Shown piece by piece: positions 44,383-52,686 of a stretch of DNA of 64,000 nucleotides. Origin of the DNA: Sinomicrobium pectinilyticum (GTDB taxonomy: Bacteria; Bacteroidota; Bacteroidia; Flavobacteriales; Flavobacteriaceae); the NCBI RefSeq assembly GCF_003725735.1, contig NZ_RJTM01000002.1, positions 186,001-250,000 of the forward strand. The letters are read 5' to 3'. The notes under the pieces are model-generated. The model did not search any database and had not been told where the DNA came from. It saw only the letters and a list, made by a program, of their open reading frames with translations. A program made the position numbers and the translations under genes. Positions within the stretch are counted from its first letter, which is position 1, and each line of letters opens with the position of its first letter.

Positions 44383-44565
44383 TTATAAAGTCTGTGATTC
44401 GCTGAAAACCTTTATTTCCCTTTCGAAATAAACCTGTTCTTTCTCTTCAGGATGGTTTTTTACATCGCAATAGTAAACCCCTCTTGCAAAAACCCTGACT
44501 ACCAGAGGCTGCGTTGGGTTTATTTTGGCACAGACTACATCTCCTGTTTTAAATAAATTATTCAT
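44383..44565 (-). CDS. Small hypothetical protein, SH3-like (60 aa)
   Basis: MNNLFKTGDVVCAKINPTQP begins a compact beta-rich protein (VVRVFARGVYYCDVKN), with FxxGDVVxxK reminiscent of small YodC-like proteins. ATG at 44565 is the only reasonable start. It is in the same direction as its neighbours and 26 bases after the cupin gene, so probably co-transcribed with it. No function can be assigned. Confidence 0.65.
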   Translation of the reverse strand: MNNLFKTGDVVCAKINPTQPLVVRVFARGVYYCDVKNHPEEKEQVYFEREIKVFSESQTL

Positions 44566-44591
44566 GGCTTTTTTGTCTTTGGATTATACTT

Positions 44592-44933
44592 CTATTCATC
44601 ATAACCACTTTTTAGAATGACCGAAAGCATTTTAAACCTTTGATTGGCTTCTATGGTGTGGGGGGTGCTTCCCGGAATAATCATACAATCGCCATTTTGT
44701 AAATAGATCGATTGTTCATTAATAACAACTTCGGCTTCTCCTTCAATAACCTGTACGAATGTTGAAAAAGGTGTTGTCTTAGGAATATAAACTTTACCAT
44801 AGTCTATGGCCATGACCATGATATTTCCGGTCTTTTCATTCAGAATATATTTTGTGACTATGGTATTTGATATATAATTGAGCTTGTCCTTAATTCTGAA
44901 AGCAATTGATTTTTTGAATTCTGGATTTTCCAT
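44592..44933 (-). CDS. Cupin-domain protein (113 aa)
   Basis: Single-domain cupin, a small beta-barrel. The pattern PFSTFVQVIEGEAEVVINEQ followed by YLQNGDCMIIPGSTPHTIEA matches cupin motifs 1 and 2, with His in TPHTI and the motif-1 histidines replaced (P/S), so metal binding may be weak or absent. It may act as a sensor or a small-molecule binding protein in the stress cargo. Role unknown; the domain call is clear. Confidence 0.82.
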   Translation of the reverse strand: MENPEFKKSIAFRIKDKLNYISNTIVTKYILNEKTGNIMVMAIDYGKVYIPKTTPFSTFVQVIEGEAEVVINEQSIYLQNGDCMIIPGSTPHTIEANQRFKMLSVILKSGYDE

Positions 44934-44968
44934 GGTCTGGTACTTTTTGTTGCATGTGGCTATTCGTA

Positions 44969-45073
44969 CTATTTAGCTCTTTTTTTCTCCGCCTTGGCCT
45001 GTTTTTTTTCTTTTGCTGTTTTCGATGCCGGGGTCTTACTGTTTTTTTGTTTGTCTTTTTTTTCTTTTGACAT
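44969..45073 (-). CDS. Lysine-rich 34-residue small protein
   Basis: ATG at 45073 opens MSKEKKDKQKNSKTPASKTA and continues KEKKQAKAEKKRAK to a TAG at 44969. About 40% of residues are Lys, with no hydrophobic residues apart from Ala, so it is intrinsically disordered and could bind nucleic acid. It is shorter than common gene-finder limits. Lys-rich peptides like this recur near stress genes in Bacteroidota (from memory). Orientation and spacing agree with the surrounding minus-strand cargo genes. Confidence 0.55.
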   Translation of the reverse strand: MSKEKKDKQKNSKTPASKTAKEKKQAKAEKKRAK

Positions 45074-45246
45074 GATCCTAACTTGTTAAATTGTTAATAT
45101 ATCTTTTCCGGAAAAATTAAGGAAAGTAACATGGCTTGTGTTACAGAACTGCCTATATTATTACAGTTTTGGGAAACAAGAAAAGAACAGCTTCCTCAAG
45201 GACTGCTCTTTTCAGGTGAGTCAGATTTTAACTGACCCTGGTACTA

Positions 45247-45471
45247 TTAAGAACAAGCCTGATGGGTTGTTTTTAAAATGCTAATAACCTCATTGCGGTT
45301 TTTTTCTAACCGGGTTTCAAGTCTTTTGAACAAATCCGCCTCTTTACCGGTTTCAAACTTTACATCTTCGCTGGTAAGACTAGGATATTTTTCTTGTAAG
45401 GCCTTGGATTGTTTTCCCCAATCACCTTGAACTTTAAAAAGTTCACTTGCTTGTTTATTCCTGTTTTCCAT
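45247..45471 (-). CDS. CsbD-like general stress protein (74 aa)
   Basis: Small hydrophilic helical protein. VQGDWGKQSKALQEKYPSLT followed by SEDVKFETGKEADLFKRLET parallels the CsbD pattern (W..xKGKxKEKWGxLTDDDL...GKxDxLxGxxQ). CsbD proteins accumulate under osmotic, heat or stationary-phase stress; biochemical role unknown. It stands between the Lys-rich peptide and the AraC regulator in a block of similar small stress genes. Confidence 0.68.
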   Translation of the reverse strand: MENRNKQASELFKVQGDWGKQSKALQEKYPSLTSEDVKFETGKEADLFKRLETRLEKNRNEVISILKTTHQACS

Positions 45472-45568
45472 GATACTGTAATTTTAGTGAGTACTTCATT
45501 GTACTGATACAAAGATGACACTAATACAATATAATATGTTACACAACTAAAACAGAAAGTTATAGATG

Positions 45569-46135
45569 TCACAGGTTTTCCAGTGTATCCTTTCTTTTTT
45601 TTCCCAGTTTTTTATAAAATGAGGGAGAATGTCCGGTAATTTTCTTGAATTGGTTAGACAGGTGGGCAACACTACTGTAATGCAGTCTATACGAGATTTC
45701 GGTAAGGTTTAATTCGTCGTAAAGTATAAGTTCTTTTGCTTTTTCTATTTTGTGCTTGATAATAAAATGCTGTATGGTAATGCCTTTGACCTCTGAAAAC
45801 AGATTGGATAAATAAATGTAATTATAACCGAGTTTTTCACTAATGTAATCAGAATAATTTCCTTTGGGGATTTCTTCGGCGTAGTGTATCATTTCTATAA
45901 TGACACTCTTTATTTTATCGACCAGAATACTTTTTTTGTCATCCAGCAATTCCAGGCCCGATGCGGCCAGGTTTGATTTCAGTCCCTGTTTTTGCTCTTC
46001 GGTGATCTCCTCTTTAATTTCAACCATGCCAAGTTCAATACTGATATGATGTAGGCCTAGTTTTTCCAACTCCTGTCTGACAAGGAGTTTACATCTTAAA
46101 CTTACCATGTATTTGATGTATAACTTCATGAACAA
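45569..46135 (-). CDS. AraC-family regulator with small N-terminal HMA-like domain (188 aa)
   Basis: Transcription regulator. The C-terminal ~95 residues form the double helix-turn-helix: GYNYIYLSNLFSEVKGITIQ, then IEKAKELILYDELNLTEISY and VAHLSNQFKKITGHSPSFYK. The N-terminal ~70 residues (SLRCKLLVRQELEKLGLHHI, ELGMVEIKEEITEEQ) resemble a ferredoxin-like HMA fold without a CxxC metal site. A start at Met3 (MKLYIKYM) is also possible. It is the first gene of the leftward cargo block and may control the stress genes. Confidence 0.87.
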   Translation of the reverse strand: MFMKLYIKYMVSLRCKLLVRQELEKLGLHHISIELGMVEIKEEITEEQKQGLKSNLAASGLELLDDKKSILVDKIKSVIIEMIHYAEEIPKGNYSDYISEKLGYNYIYLSNLFSEVKGITIQHFIIKHKIEKAKELILYDELNLTEISYRLHYSSVAHLSNQFKKITGHSPSFYKKLGKKRKDTLENL

Positions 46136-46395
46136 ATGTGGATTGAACTACCGACTTTAACCGGGATTCACCCGGTTGTACATAATTTTAGGATACTACT
46201 GTGCTGATTCTTAAAAAACTGTACAATATAAAACTACGATAATTATTGGATTTCGTATAAGGAGGTGTATGAAAGGTCCTGATAATCATAATTATTTGGC
46301 GAATTATTTGAGTTGTTATGTTTACTAGCATTAACTGAGAAATTAATTCGTTCATAAAGAACTGCGTATAAGGTATTTTATCCATATTGGCAGCT

Positions 46396-46483
46396 TGTAG
46401 AATTCCTGAAAACAAAATTATAGTATAATATAACATGGAGGATTAAAAACCAAAATAAACAAGTAAAAACAATTAGATCAAAG
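46396..46483. repeat. 88-bp direct repeat, copy 2 (cargo boundary)
   Basis: Second copy (82/88) of 42189-42276. Its end supplies the stop codon (46478-46480) of the upstream membrane protein gene. The 46136-46395 stretch before it shows no gene. Confidence 0.88.
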
Positions 46484-47152
46484 GGGAGGTCTCTTAATAC
46501 CTAATATTTTGGGGATATCAATACTATCTTTGATATAGAGCTTTTTCTTCTCTTTTAAGCTGTTTTTGTGATCGTTGAAAGTATTGTCCTTAAAAGCGTT
46601 GATGCTCCGGTTATGGGAAATGATACTCTTGCCGTAAATCTTTTTTACATCCTCTTCGTCCCAAATTCCGATATGAGCGATTTGAAAAAGAATCCTTCCA
46701 ATGTCTATTTTTTTATTGGCCTCGGAGATCAGGCCACCATCTTCTATGTTTGCCAGATTTAATCCCAAAAGATTTTTCAGGTCATTTTCCAGGGCATCAG
46801 AACCCTTTGGTGAGCTAAACCATTTTTTCAGGAAGTTTATCAGGATCTCCGTTTGGTTTATATTCAAAACGGAATCGGAGGTATTGGGGAGGTTTATAGC
46901 TTCTTTAGTGTGCTTCCTTTTGTATTGTTTATAGCCTAATATGATAAAATAGCTAAAGAGAAAAAGTAGTAAAGCGAGTAACAGAATGGTTCTCCACCAA
47001 ACAGACATAAAGTCAAGATTAAAAACACTATACCCCAGAAGAATCAGGGTTGATATAATCCAAATAACTATGAACTTTTCAACCCTTTTGCTTGAAACAG
47101 AATTAATCCTTTTCTCTATCCGGTGTATTTTTTCATAAAAGGAATTGAACAC
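46478..47152 (-). CDS. Two-helix membrane protein of unknown function (224 aa)
   Basis: A basic N-terminus is followed by two membrane helices (~27-45, IVIWIISTLILLGYSVFN; ~53-74, RTILLLALLLFLFSYFIILG) and a ~145-residue soluble domain with no motif that I recognise (NQTEILINFLKKWFSSPKGS). It lies 4 bases from the integrase stop on the same strand, so it belongs to the integration module. The last codons and stop lie in the 88-bp repeat. Function unknown. Confidence 0.75.
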   Translation of the reverse strand: MFNSFYEKIHRIEKRINSVSSKRVEKFIVIWIISTLILLGYSVFNLDFMSVWWRTILLLALLLFLFSYFIILGYKQYKRKHTKEAINLPNTSDSVLNINQTEILINFLKKWFSSPKGSDALENDLKNLLGLNLANIEDGGLISEANKKIDIGRILFQIAHIGIWDEEDVKKIYGKSIISHNRSINAFKDNTFNDHKNSLKEKKKLYIKDSIDIPKILGIKRPPL

Positions 47153-47156
47153 ATTA

Positions 47157-48284
47157 TTAAATTTTAAGTTCAGGTATAATATTAGCCGCCTCTTTCATTT
47201 TAGTATCAACAATCTTGGCGTAGATTTCAGTAGTTCTCAATTCCCGGTGACCGAGAATTTTGGATACGGTGTATATGTCCGCACCGTGTTCCAGGAGCAG
47301 GACCGCACACGTATGCCGGGCGCTATGGAAAGTAATGTGTTTGGTGATACCGGCTCGCATGCACCATCTTAATATTTCCGCATTAAAATGAGCACCGTAT
47401 TTAAGTCCTGTAAATACCCGCTCACTTCCATTTCCACGTTTACCAAGCAGGTCTCTTGCCTGGTTGGAGATATAAAGATACTCCAAACCTTCGGTTTTTT
47501 TCTGCCTGAACACAATTCGGGAGCTGTCATCTTCATCCCGGATTTCGGACCAGGTTAGTTTATTGATGTCACTCCACCTTAGCCCGGTAAGGCAGCTAAA
47601 AATAAATGCTGATTTCAAAACAGGGTATTTACATTTTGCCCTGGTTAAAGCCTGTAATTCGGAATAGGTAAGGTATTCCCTTTGAGATTCCCCCTGCTCG
47701 AAACCTTTAACGCTTTTGATGATATTTTTATCGAGATAATCTTCTTCAAAAGCAGTGCGCAGGCAGGCTTTGAATTTATTGAAATAGGTGTATTTTGAGT
47801 TTTGCGATAGGGGAGTACCCCCTTTTGTTTTGGCTTTGGTGTTCAAATATTTTTTAAAACCTTTGACGAAATTCTCATCTATATCCGCAAAGGTGATAGC
47901 TGGCGGGCAGTATTTTTCGATATGCTTTAGAGCTGCATCCCAATTATCGTAGTTGCCTTTGCTTTCATACCGCTCTTCTTTTAATTTGTCGTAGTATTCC
48001 AGAAAGTTAGTTTTAGCTTTTCTGTCATTTTTGATATTGTATTTTCCCTGGATATAATCCGCTTTGCGCAGGGTTAATATCTGTTCGGCCAATTCTAAGG
48101 CCTCTTTATTCTCTCTTTTTTCCTCAGCGGTTTTTGGGTCCTGGTGTAAATGTTGTTTCAGGTATTCGAATTCCCGCAAGTGTTTTTTTCTTCCGTCATT
48201 GTCAATATACGAGCCTTTATAATATTCAATATAAAGACTGATCTTGCCGCTATTGAGTTTTTTCCTTTTTAAACTTATTTTCAT
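47157..48284 (-). CDS. int: Island integrase, tyrosine recombinase (375 aa)
   Basis: Site-specific recombinase that would insert and excise the island at the mnmE end. Arm-type domain ~1-90, SAM-like core-binding domain ~90-195 (FLEYYDKLKEERYESKGNYD), catalytic domain ~205-375 with R236 in LTGLRWSDI, K262/K263, H320-x-x-R323 in FHSARHT, H346 in LGHREL and nucleophile Y355 in TTEIYAKIVD. This belongs to the long Bacteroidota type with an N-terminal Arm domain. The gene starts 163 bases from the mnmE stop and reads away from it. The cluster of GGTGTA motifs sits directly upstream and may serve as both promoter control and arm sites. Confidence 0.95.
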   Translation of the reverse strand: MKISLKRKKLNSGKISLYIEYYKGSYIDNDGRKKHLREFEYLKQHLHQDPKTAEEKRENKEALELAEQILTLRKADYIQGKYNIKNDRKAKTNFLEYYDKLKEERYESKGNYDNWDAALKHIEKYCPPAITFADIDENFVKGFKKYLNTKAKTKGGTPLSQNSKYTYFNKFKACLRTAFEEDYLDKNIIKSVKGFEQGESQREYLTYSELQALTRAKCKYPVLKSAFIFSCLTGLRWSDINKLTWSEIRDEDDSSRIVFRQKKTEGLEYLYISNQARDLLGKRGNGSERVFTGLKYGAHFNAEILRWCMRAGITKHITFHSARHTCAVLLLEHGADIYTVSKILGHRELRTTEIYAKIVDTKMKEAANIIPELKI

Positions 48285-48287
48285 TTC

Positions 48288-48348
48288 GAGGTGTAATTTG
48301 GTACACCTCGTTGTGAGTTTTATGCGATGAGGTGTACTGTAGGTGTAA
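48288..48348. other. GGTGTA motif cluster at the right end, upstream of int
   Basis: AGGTGTA at 48290-48296 is inverted as TACACCT at 48303-48309, with direct copies at 48330-48336 and 48341-48347. GAGGTGTAATTT (48288-48299) is identical to 24739-24750 near the left end. Probable integrase binding or autoregulatory sites. Confidence 0.45.
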
Positions 48349-48445
48349 CAAACATAGAAAAATGTATTGAGAAGTGAAAATAAAAATGGAGTTATTTATT
48401 TGATAATCAATTAATAATGTAGTAATAAAAACTAAAAGAAAGTAG

Positions 48446-48463
48446 ATTTACTTCCCGATACAA
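48446..48463. other. Right attachment site (attR) at the mnmE 3' end
   Basis: The last codons of mnmE (minus strand ...TGT ATC GGG AAG TAA AT). 16 of 18 bases match 24682-24699 in direct orientation. The FCIGK-stop end of mnmE/trmE is the known attB of SGI1-type islands. Confidence 0.78.
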
Positions 48464-49833
48464 AAATTAGCAAAAATATTTCCCAGCAACTCATCATTGG
48501 TTACCTGCCCCGTGATCTCCCCGAAATGATATAACGCCTCGCGGATATCAATAGCCAGAAGATCCCCGGACAGGCCGGACTGTAACCCGTGCTGTACTTT
48601 CTGGATATCTCCCAGTGCCTTGAGCAGGGCGTCATAGTGGCGGGAGTTGGTGACGATGGTTTCGTTATTGCGAAGTGCACCTGTATTTACAAATTCCAAC
48701 AGTTTGTCTTTAAGGCTGTCAATGCCGGTGTTTTCCCGGGCTGAAATGAGCAGCAGGTTTTCGTAGTCGAGGCTGTTTTTTATCTGATCCGCATCGGCCA
48801 AATCTATTTTGTTGGCCAGGATAAGGAGGGGCTTTTGCGGAAATTTGTTTTTGATCTTTTCGATCTCCACTATGATGGTCTTGCTGTTTTCAGCAAAATG
48901 AGAGGCATCGAAAAGATAAATGACCACCTGTGCCTGGGTGATCTTTTCAAAGGTCTTTTTAATGCCGATGCTTTCCACCACATCTTCGGTTTCCCGGATG
49001 CCGGCCGTGTCGATAAAACGGAAACCTATGCCGCTAATGACCATTTCGTCTTCGATGGTATCGCGGGTAGTTCCGGCGATATCGCTTACAATGGCGCGTT
49101 CCTCGTTGAGCAGGGCATTGAGCAGGGTAGATTTTCCTACGTTAGGGGCACCTACGATGGCGACGGGAATACCATTCTTGATCACATTTCCTACGGCAAA
49201 CGAGTCGATCAGCCGTTTCAGGACCAATTCTATACGTTGCAGTAACTCTTCAAACCGGCTACGATCCGCAAACTCTACGTCTTCTTCGGCAAAATCGAGT
49301 TCCAGTTCGATGAGGGAAGCGAAGTCCAGGAGTTCCTGTCGGAGTTTTTCGATTTCCCCGGAAAATCCACCGCGCATCTGCTGTATGGCAACCTGGTGTG
49401 AGGCTTCGTTGTCCGAAGCGATGAGGTCGGCCACGGCTTCGGCCTGGCTGAGGTCGAGTTTACCGTTGAGGAAGGCACGGAGGGTAAATTCGCCGGCATT
49501 GGCCATACGGCAGCCGTTTCGTAAAAAAAGCTGGATGATCTCCCTTTGGATATAAGGCGAACCGTGACAGGAGATCTCCACCACGTTTTCCCCGGTATAG
49601 GAGTGGGGGCCTTTGAAAATGCTGACTAATACTTCGTCCAGTACTTTAGGCCCGTCCGTAATATGCCCCAGGTGAATGGTATGACTCTTTTGTCCGGACA
49701 GTTTTTTTCCTTTTACTGACCGGAATTTTTCATCCGCGATACGGATGGCATCTTTTCCGGACAGCCGGAGGACCGCAATGGCTCCGGCACCGCTTGGGGT
49801 GGCTAAGGCTATGATCGTATCGTTTGGCAGCAT
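48448..49833 (-). CDS. mnmE: tRNA uridine-5-carboxymethylaminomethyl modification GTPase MnmE (461 aa)
   Basis: Works with MnmG to build cmnm5 at the wobble uridine of tRNAs. ATG at 49833 (MLPNDTIIALATPSGAGAIA) is chosen over the longer frame because this is the conserved start. The N-terminal tetrahydrofolate-binding domain (~1-120), helical domain, and inserted G domain (GAPNVGKSTLLNALL Walker A; DIAGTTRD; DTAGIRE; NKID) are all present, and the protein ends with the conserved FCIGK. The coding sequence is intact although the island has used its 3' end as insertion site. Confidence 0.97.
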   Translation of the reverse strand: MLPNDTIIALATPSGAGAIAVLRLSGKDAIRIADEKFRSVKGKKLSGQKSHTIHLGHITDGPKVLDEVLVSIFKGPHSYTGENVVEISCHGSPYIQREIIQLFLRNGCRMANAGEFTLRAFLNGKLDLSQAEAVADLIASDNEASHQVAIQQMRGGFSGEIEKLRQELLDFASLIELELDFAEEDVEFADRSRFEELLQRIELVLKRLIDSFAVGNVIKNGIPVAIVGAPNVGKSTLLNALLNEERAIVSDIAGTTRDTIEDEMVISGIGFRFIDTAGIRETEDVVESIGIKKTFEKITQAQVVIYLFDASHFAENSKTIIVEIEKIKNKFPQKPLLILANKIDLADADQIKNSLDYENLLLISARENTGIDSLKDKLLEFVNTGALRNNETIVTNSRHYDALLKALGDIQKVQHGLQSGLSGDLLAIDIREALYHFGEITGQVTNDELLGNIFANFCIGK

Positions 49834-49849
49834 GGCTTTTTCTTTGATG

Positions 49850-49857
49850 CAAAAGTA
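49850..49857 (-). promoter_or_regulatory. Putative -7 box for mnmE (TACTTTTG)
   Basis: On the minus strand TACTTTTG fits TAnnTTTG, 16 bases before the chosen ATG, which supports that start. The leader would be very short. No -33 TTG at normal spacing. Confidence 0.4.
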
Positions 49858-49948
49858 TTTAAAATTAGCCAATCTGCCGTGCTCCCCTTTTTCGATTTGA
49901 ACATCGTAAAAAAACGAAAAATCGGGTAGGTCATAAAAGAAGGGACTA

Positions 49949-49956
49949 TAAATTTG
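49949..49956 (+). promoter_or_regulatory. Putative -7 box for the MFS pump (TAAATTTG)
   Basis: TAAATTTG fits TAnnTTTG and lies 22 bases before the ATG at 49979, in the divergent gap to mnmE. Confidence 0.45.
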
Positions 49957-49978
49957 CTTTTTTAAATCTTAATCTGTT

Positions 49979-51199
49979 ATGTCTAAAAATGCTTCTGTTT
50001 ATTCCGGTTCGGATGCCGGAGTGGAAAAGACGGTTTTTCCCGTATTGTTCGCCCTGAGTTTTTCGCATATGATGAACGACACATTGCAATCGCTCATTCC
50101 TTCCATTTATCCGCTGGTAAAGGAATCTTTTAAACTGAGTTTTGCCCAGGTAGGACTTATTACGCTTACCTTTCAGTTAACCGCTTCACTTTTACAGCCT
50201 TTGGTGGGGCTATATACAGACAAATACCCCAAGCCGTATTCCCTGGCTATAGGAATGGGATTTACCCTGATAGGCCTGGTTGTCCTGTCTATGGCACCTA
50301 ATTTCGGTATGGTTCTGCTTGCCGTAGGACTGATAGGAATGGGATCGTCCGTATTTCACCCGGAGGCTTCGCGCATTGCCCATATGGCATCGGGGGGAAG
50401 GCATGGTATGGCCCAGTCCCTTTTCCAGGTAGGAGGAAATGCCGGAAGCTCCATGGGGCCTTTGCTGGCTGCGATGATCATTGTACCGTTCGGGCAGTTT
50501 TCAGTGATCTGGTTCTCCCTGGCGGCCCTGTTGGCTATTGTTGTACTGTCCCGCGTAGGGCAATGGTACAAGAACAACCTGCATCGTTCGCCGGCCAAAA
50601 AGAAAAAAACATACGATCATGCCCTGGGCCATCGCTTGTCCAGGACCCAGGTAACCTGGTCTATTGTGGTATTGCTGTTCCTTATTTTTTCGAAGTATAT
50701 TTACATGACCAGCCTTACCAGCTATTATACATTTTACCTGATGGATAAATTTGATGTATCCGTGCAGGCTTCACAAGTGTATTTGTTTGTCTTCCTGTTT
50801 GCCATAGCTGCCGGTACATTTTTCGGCGGGCCGCTGGGTGACCGTTTCGGGCGTAAGTATGTCATATGGTTCAGTATACTGGGAATAGCTCCCTTTACAC
50901 TTATGCTGCCCTATATGAACCTGTTCTGGACCGGAACGCTTACCGTACTTATAGGGCTGATATTGTCTTCGGCATTTTCTGCCATACTGGTCTATGCCCA
51001 GGAACTTATTCCGGGGAAAGTAGGGATGGTGTCCGGCCTGTTTTTCGGCTTTGCTTTCGGTATTGCCGGAATAGGATCGGCAGTTTTAGGCGATATTGCC
51101 GATGCTACCAGTATCGGATATGTGTTTAAGATGTGCTCCTTCCTGCCATTACTGGGATTACTGACTGTTTTTCTCCCTTCGGAAAGGAAAAAAGCATAA
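49979..51199 (+). CDS. MFS transporter, fosmidomycin-resistance (Fsr) like (406 aa)
   Basis: Inner-membrane proton-driven efflux pump of the major facilitator family. Twelve hydrophobic helices are visible. FALSFSHMMNDTLQSLIPSI at the start and VGLIGMGSSVFHPEASRIAH in the middle are strong marks of the Fsr subfamily (HFxND and FHPEA motifs). GGPLGDRFGRKYVIW is the second MFS loop motif. Drug range unknown; Fsr exports fosmidomycin in E. coli. It is divergent from mnmE and converges on purC across a shared hairpin. Confidence 0.92.
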   Translation: MSKNASVYSGSDAGVEKTVFPVLFALSFSHMMNDTLQSLIPSIYPLVKESFKLSFAQVGLITLTFQLTASLLQPLVGLYTDKYPKPYSLAIGMGFTLIGLVVLSMAPNFGMVLLAVGLIGMGSSVFHPEASRIAHMASGGRHGMAQSLFQVGGNAGSSMGPLLAAMIIVPFGQFSVIWFSLAALLAIVVLSRVGQWYKNNLHRSPAKKKKTYDHALGHRLSRTQVTWSIVVLLFLIFSKYIYMTSLTSYYTFYLMDKFDVSVQASQVYLFVFLFAIAAGTFFGGPLGDRFGRKYVIWFSILGIAPFTLMLPYMNLFWTGTLTVLIGLILSSAFSAILVYAQELIPGKVGMVSGLFFGFAFGIAGIGSAVLGDIADATSIGYVFKMCSFLPLLGLLTVFLPSERKKA

Positions 51200-51219
51200 C
51201 ACGCTCACACCTCCCAAAC

Positions 51220-51263
51220 GTGTCATTCTGAGCGAAGCGAAGAATCCCGTTACAGAATGACAC
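51220..51263. terminator. Bidirectional terminator made of a common Bacteroidota palindrome
   Basis: GTGTCATTCTG (51220-51230) pairs with CAGAATGACAC (51253-51263); the loop holds AGCGAAGCGAAGAATC. This looks like the widespread 'cattctgagcgaagcgaag' intergenic repeat. It lies between the convergent MFS and purC genes. Confidence 0.7.
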
Positions 51264-51281
51264 ATCTTTGGAAGTAAGAAC

Positions 51282-52241
51282 CTACGATTCCGAATTCAGG
51301 TAAGCCAGTACGTTTTTCTCAATACGCGCTTGTATATTGCTGATATCGGCACGTCGGAAAGTTTCCCCCGTAATCTGTTCGTACAGCTCTATGTACCGCT
51401 CGGACACAGAGTTGATGTATTCGTCCGTCATATCCGGTATTTGTTGCCCTTCCTTACCCTGGAAACCGTTTTCGATCAACCATTGGCGAACGAACTCCTT
51501 GGATAGCTGTTTTTGTTTTTCTCCCTTATCCTGGCGTTCCTGGTAACCATCGGCATAAAAGTAACGTGAAGAATCCGGCGTGTGTATTTCGTCGATAAGC
51601 ACGATTTTACCGTCTGAGGTCTTTCCGAATTCATATTTGGTATCGACGAGAATAAGTCCCTGTTTGGAAGCAATTTCGGTTCCGCGTTGAAAAAGTGCTT
51701 TGGTGTAAACTTCCAGTTGGGTGTAATCTTCTTCGGAAACAATATCTTTTTTCAGGATATCCTCACGGGAAATATCTTCGTCATGAGCACCGTTGTCTGC
51801 CTTGGTGGAAGGGGTAATAATAGGCTCCGGAAACTTGTCATTTTCCTTCATTCCCTCTGGCATGGGTACACCGCATAAAAGCCGTTTTCCGGCGTGGTAT
51901 TCCCTGGCAGCATGACCGGAAAGATAACCGCGGATCACCATTTCTACCTTAAACGGGGTACATTTATGGCCTACCGCTACATTCGGGTCGGGAGTGGCAA
52001 TAAGCCAGTTAGGCACGATGTCTTCTGTAGCCTTCATCATTTTGGTAGCGATCTGGTTCAGTATCTGTCCTTTGTAAGGGATTCCCCTGGGCATTACCAC
52101 ATCAAAGGCCGAAAGCCGGTCGGTGGCGATCATTACCAATAGGTCATTGTTTAAGGTATACACTTCGCGGACCTTGCCTTTATAGACATTTTTCTGTCCC
52201 GGAAAATTGTAGTCGGTAGCAGTTATGGTGTTGTTACTCAT
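51282..52241 (-). CDS. purC: Phosphoribosylaminoimidazole-succinocarboxamide synthase (319 aa)
   Basis: Purine biosynthesis enzyme joining aspartate to CAIR with ATP (EC 6.3.2.6). ATG at 52241 ([20 protein letters not shown]) is used; the frame runs open for 105 more codons upstream, but that part is translated from tandem REP-like repeats and is not protein. Family blocks: [68 protein letters not shown] and [12 protein letters not shown]. Length and C-terminus fit the long PurC form of Bacteroidota. Confidence 0.97.
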   Translation of the reverse strand: MSNNTITATDYNFPGQKNVYKGKVREVYTLNNDLLVMIATDRLSAFDVVMPRGIPYKGQILNQIATKMMKATEDIVPNWLIATPDPNVAVGHKCTPFKVEMVIRGYLSGHAAREYHAGKRLLCGVPMPEGMKENDKFPEPIITPSTKADNGAHDEDISREDILKKDIVSEEDYTQLEVYTKALFQRGTEIASKQGLILVDTKYEFGKTSDGKIVLIDEIHTPDSSRYFYADGYQERQDKGEKQKQLSKEFVRQWLIENGFQGKEGQQIPDMTDEYINSVSERYIELYEQITGETFRRADISNIQARIEKNVLAYLNSES

Positions 52242-52329
52242 GTTATGACAATCGGATTTTGTCGCAAATATACGGGAAAAGTTGATAGTCCGGGGATTTT
52301 GGAATGCCGGAATTTGTAGTCGGGTAGTC

Positions 52330-52590
52330 GGTGGCTTCGGTACGGCAGCCTTCGGCTGCCACTCAGCCACCTTGGCTTTGGCTTTATCGGGATAGCATAT
52401 GCAAATTTTAATAGTCTGAGTGTTCCGGTGATTTCGATACAATAGTCTGCGGCTGCCACTCAGCCACCTTGGCTTTGGCTTTATCGGGGTAGCATATGCA
52501 AAATTCAATGTCCTGAATGTTCCGGTGGCTTCGGTACAACAGCCTGCGGTTGCCACTCAGCCACCTTGGCTTTGGTTTTTTCGGTTGAAT
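52330..52590. repeat. Tandem REP-like palindromes, 97-bp period
   Basis: Two full copies (52330-52426, 52427-52523) and one partial copy from 52524. Each holds outer arms GGTGGCT/AGCCACC (altered in copy 2) and inner arms like GGCAGCC/GGCTGCC, then CTTGGCTTTGGCTTTATC and GCATATGCAAA. They occupy most of the 445-base gap upstream of purC and create its false N-terminal extension. Confidence 0.85.
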
Positions 52591-52686
52591 TTATCAGAAA
52601 CGGGGGCTGTTTTCTCCCGGTATAAAAATCAACCGTTCTTCTTATGTTTTTGGGATAAGGTAACATACGTTGTTAACCTCATATCC

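Larger units (their letters stand above)
24682..48463. mobile_element. Integrated mobilizable island at the mnmE 3' end
   Basis: A 23.8-kb unit bounded by an 18-bp direct repeat (16/18 identical) of the mnmE 3' end. A tyrosine integrase lies at the mnmE-proximal end, and mobilization genes, defence systems and cargo lie between. AT-rich composition of the left half contrasts with the PUL and with the right flank. No conjugation (tra/VirB-type) genes are present, so it should be mobilized by a helper rather than self-transmissible. Boundaries rest on the repeat; the excised form was not observed. Confidence 0.8.

Noticed and set aside
52242-52556. N-terminal extension of PurC (105 extra residues)
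   Set aside because: It is translated from the 97-bp tandem repeats; the conserved PurC start is at 52241.
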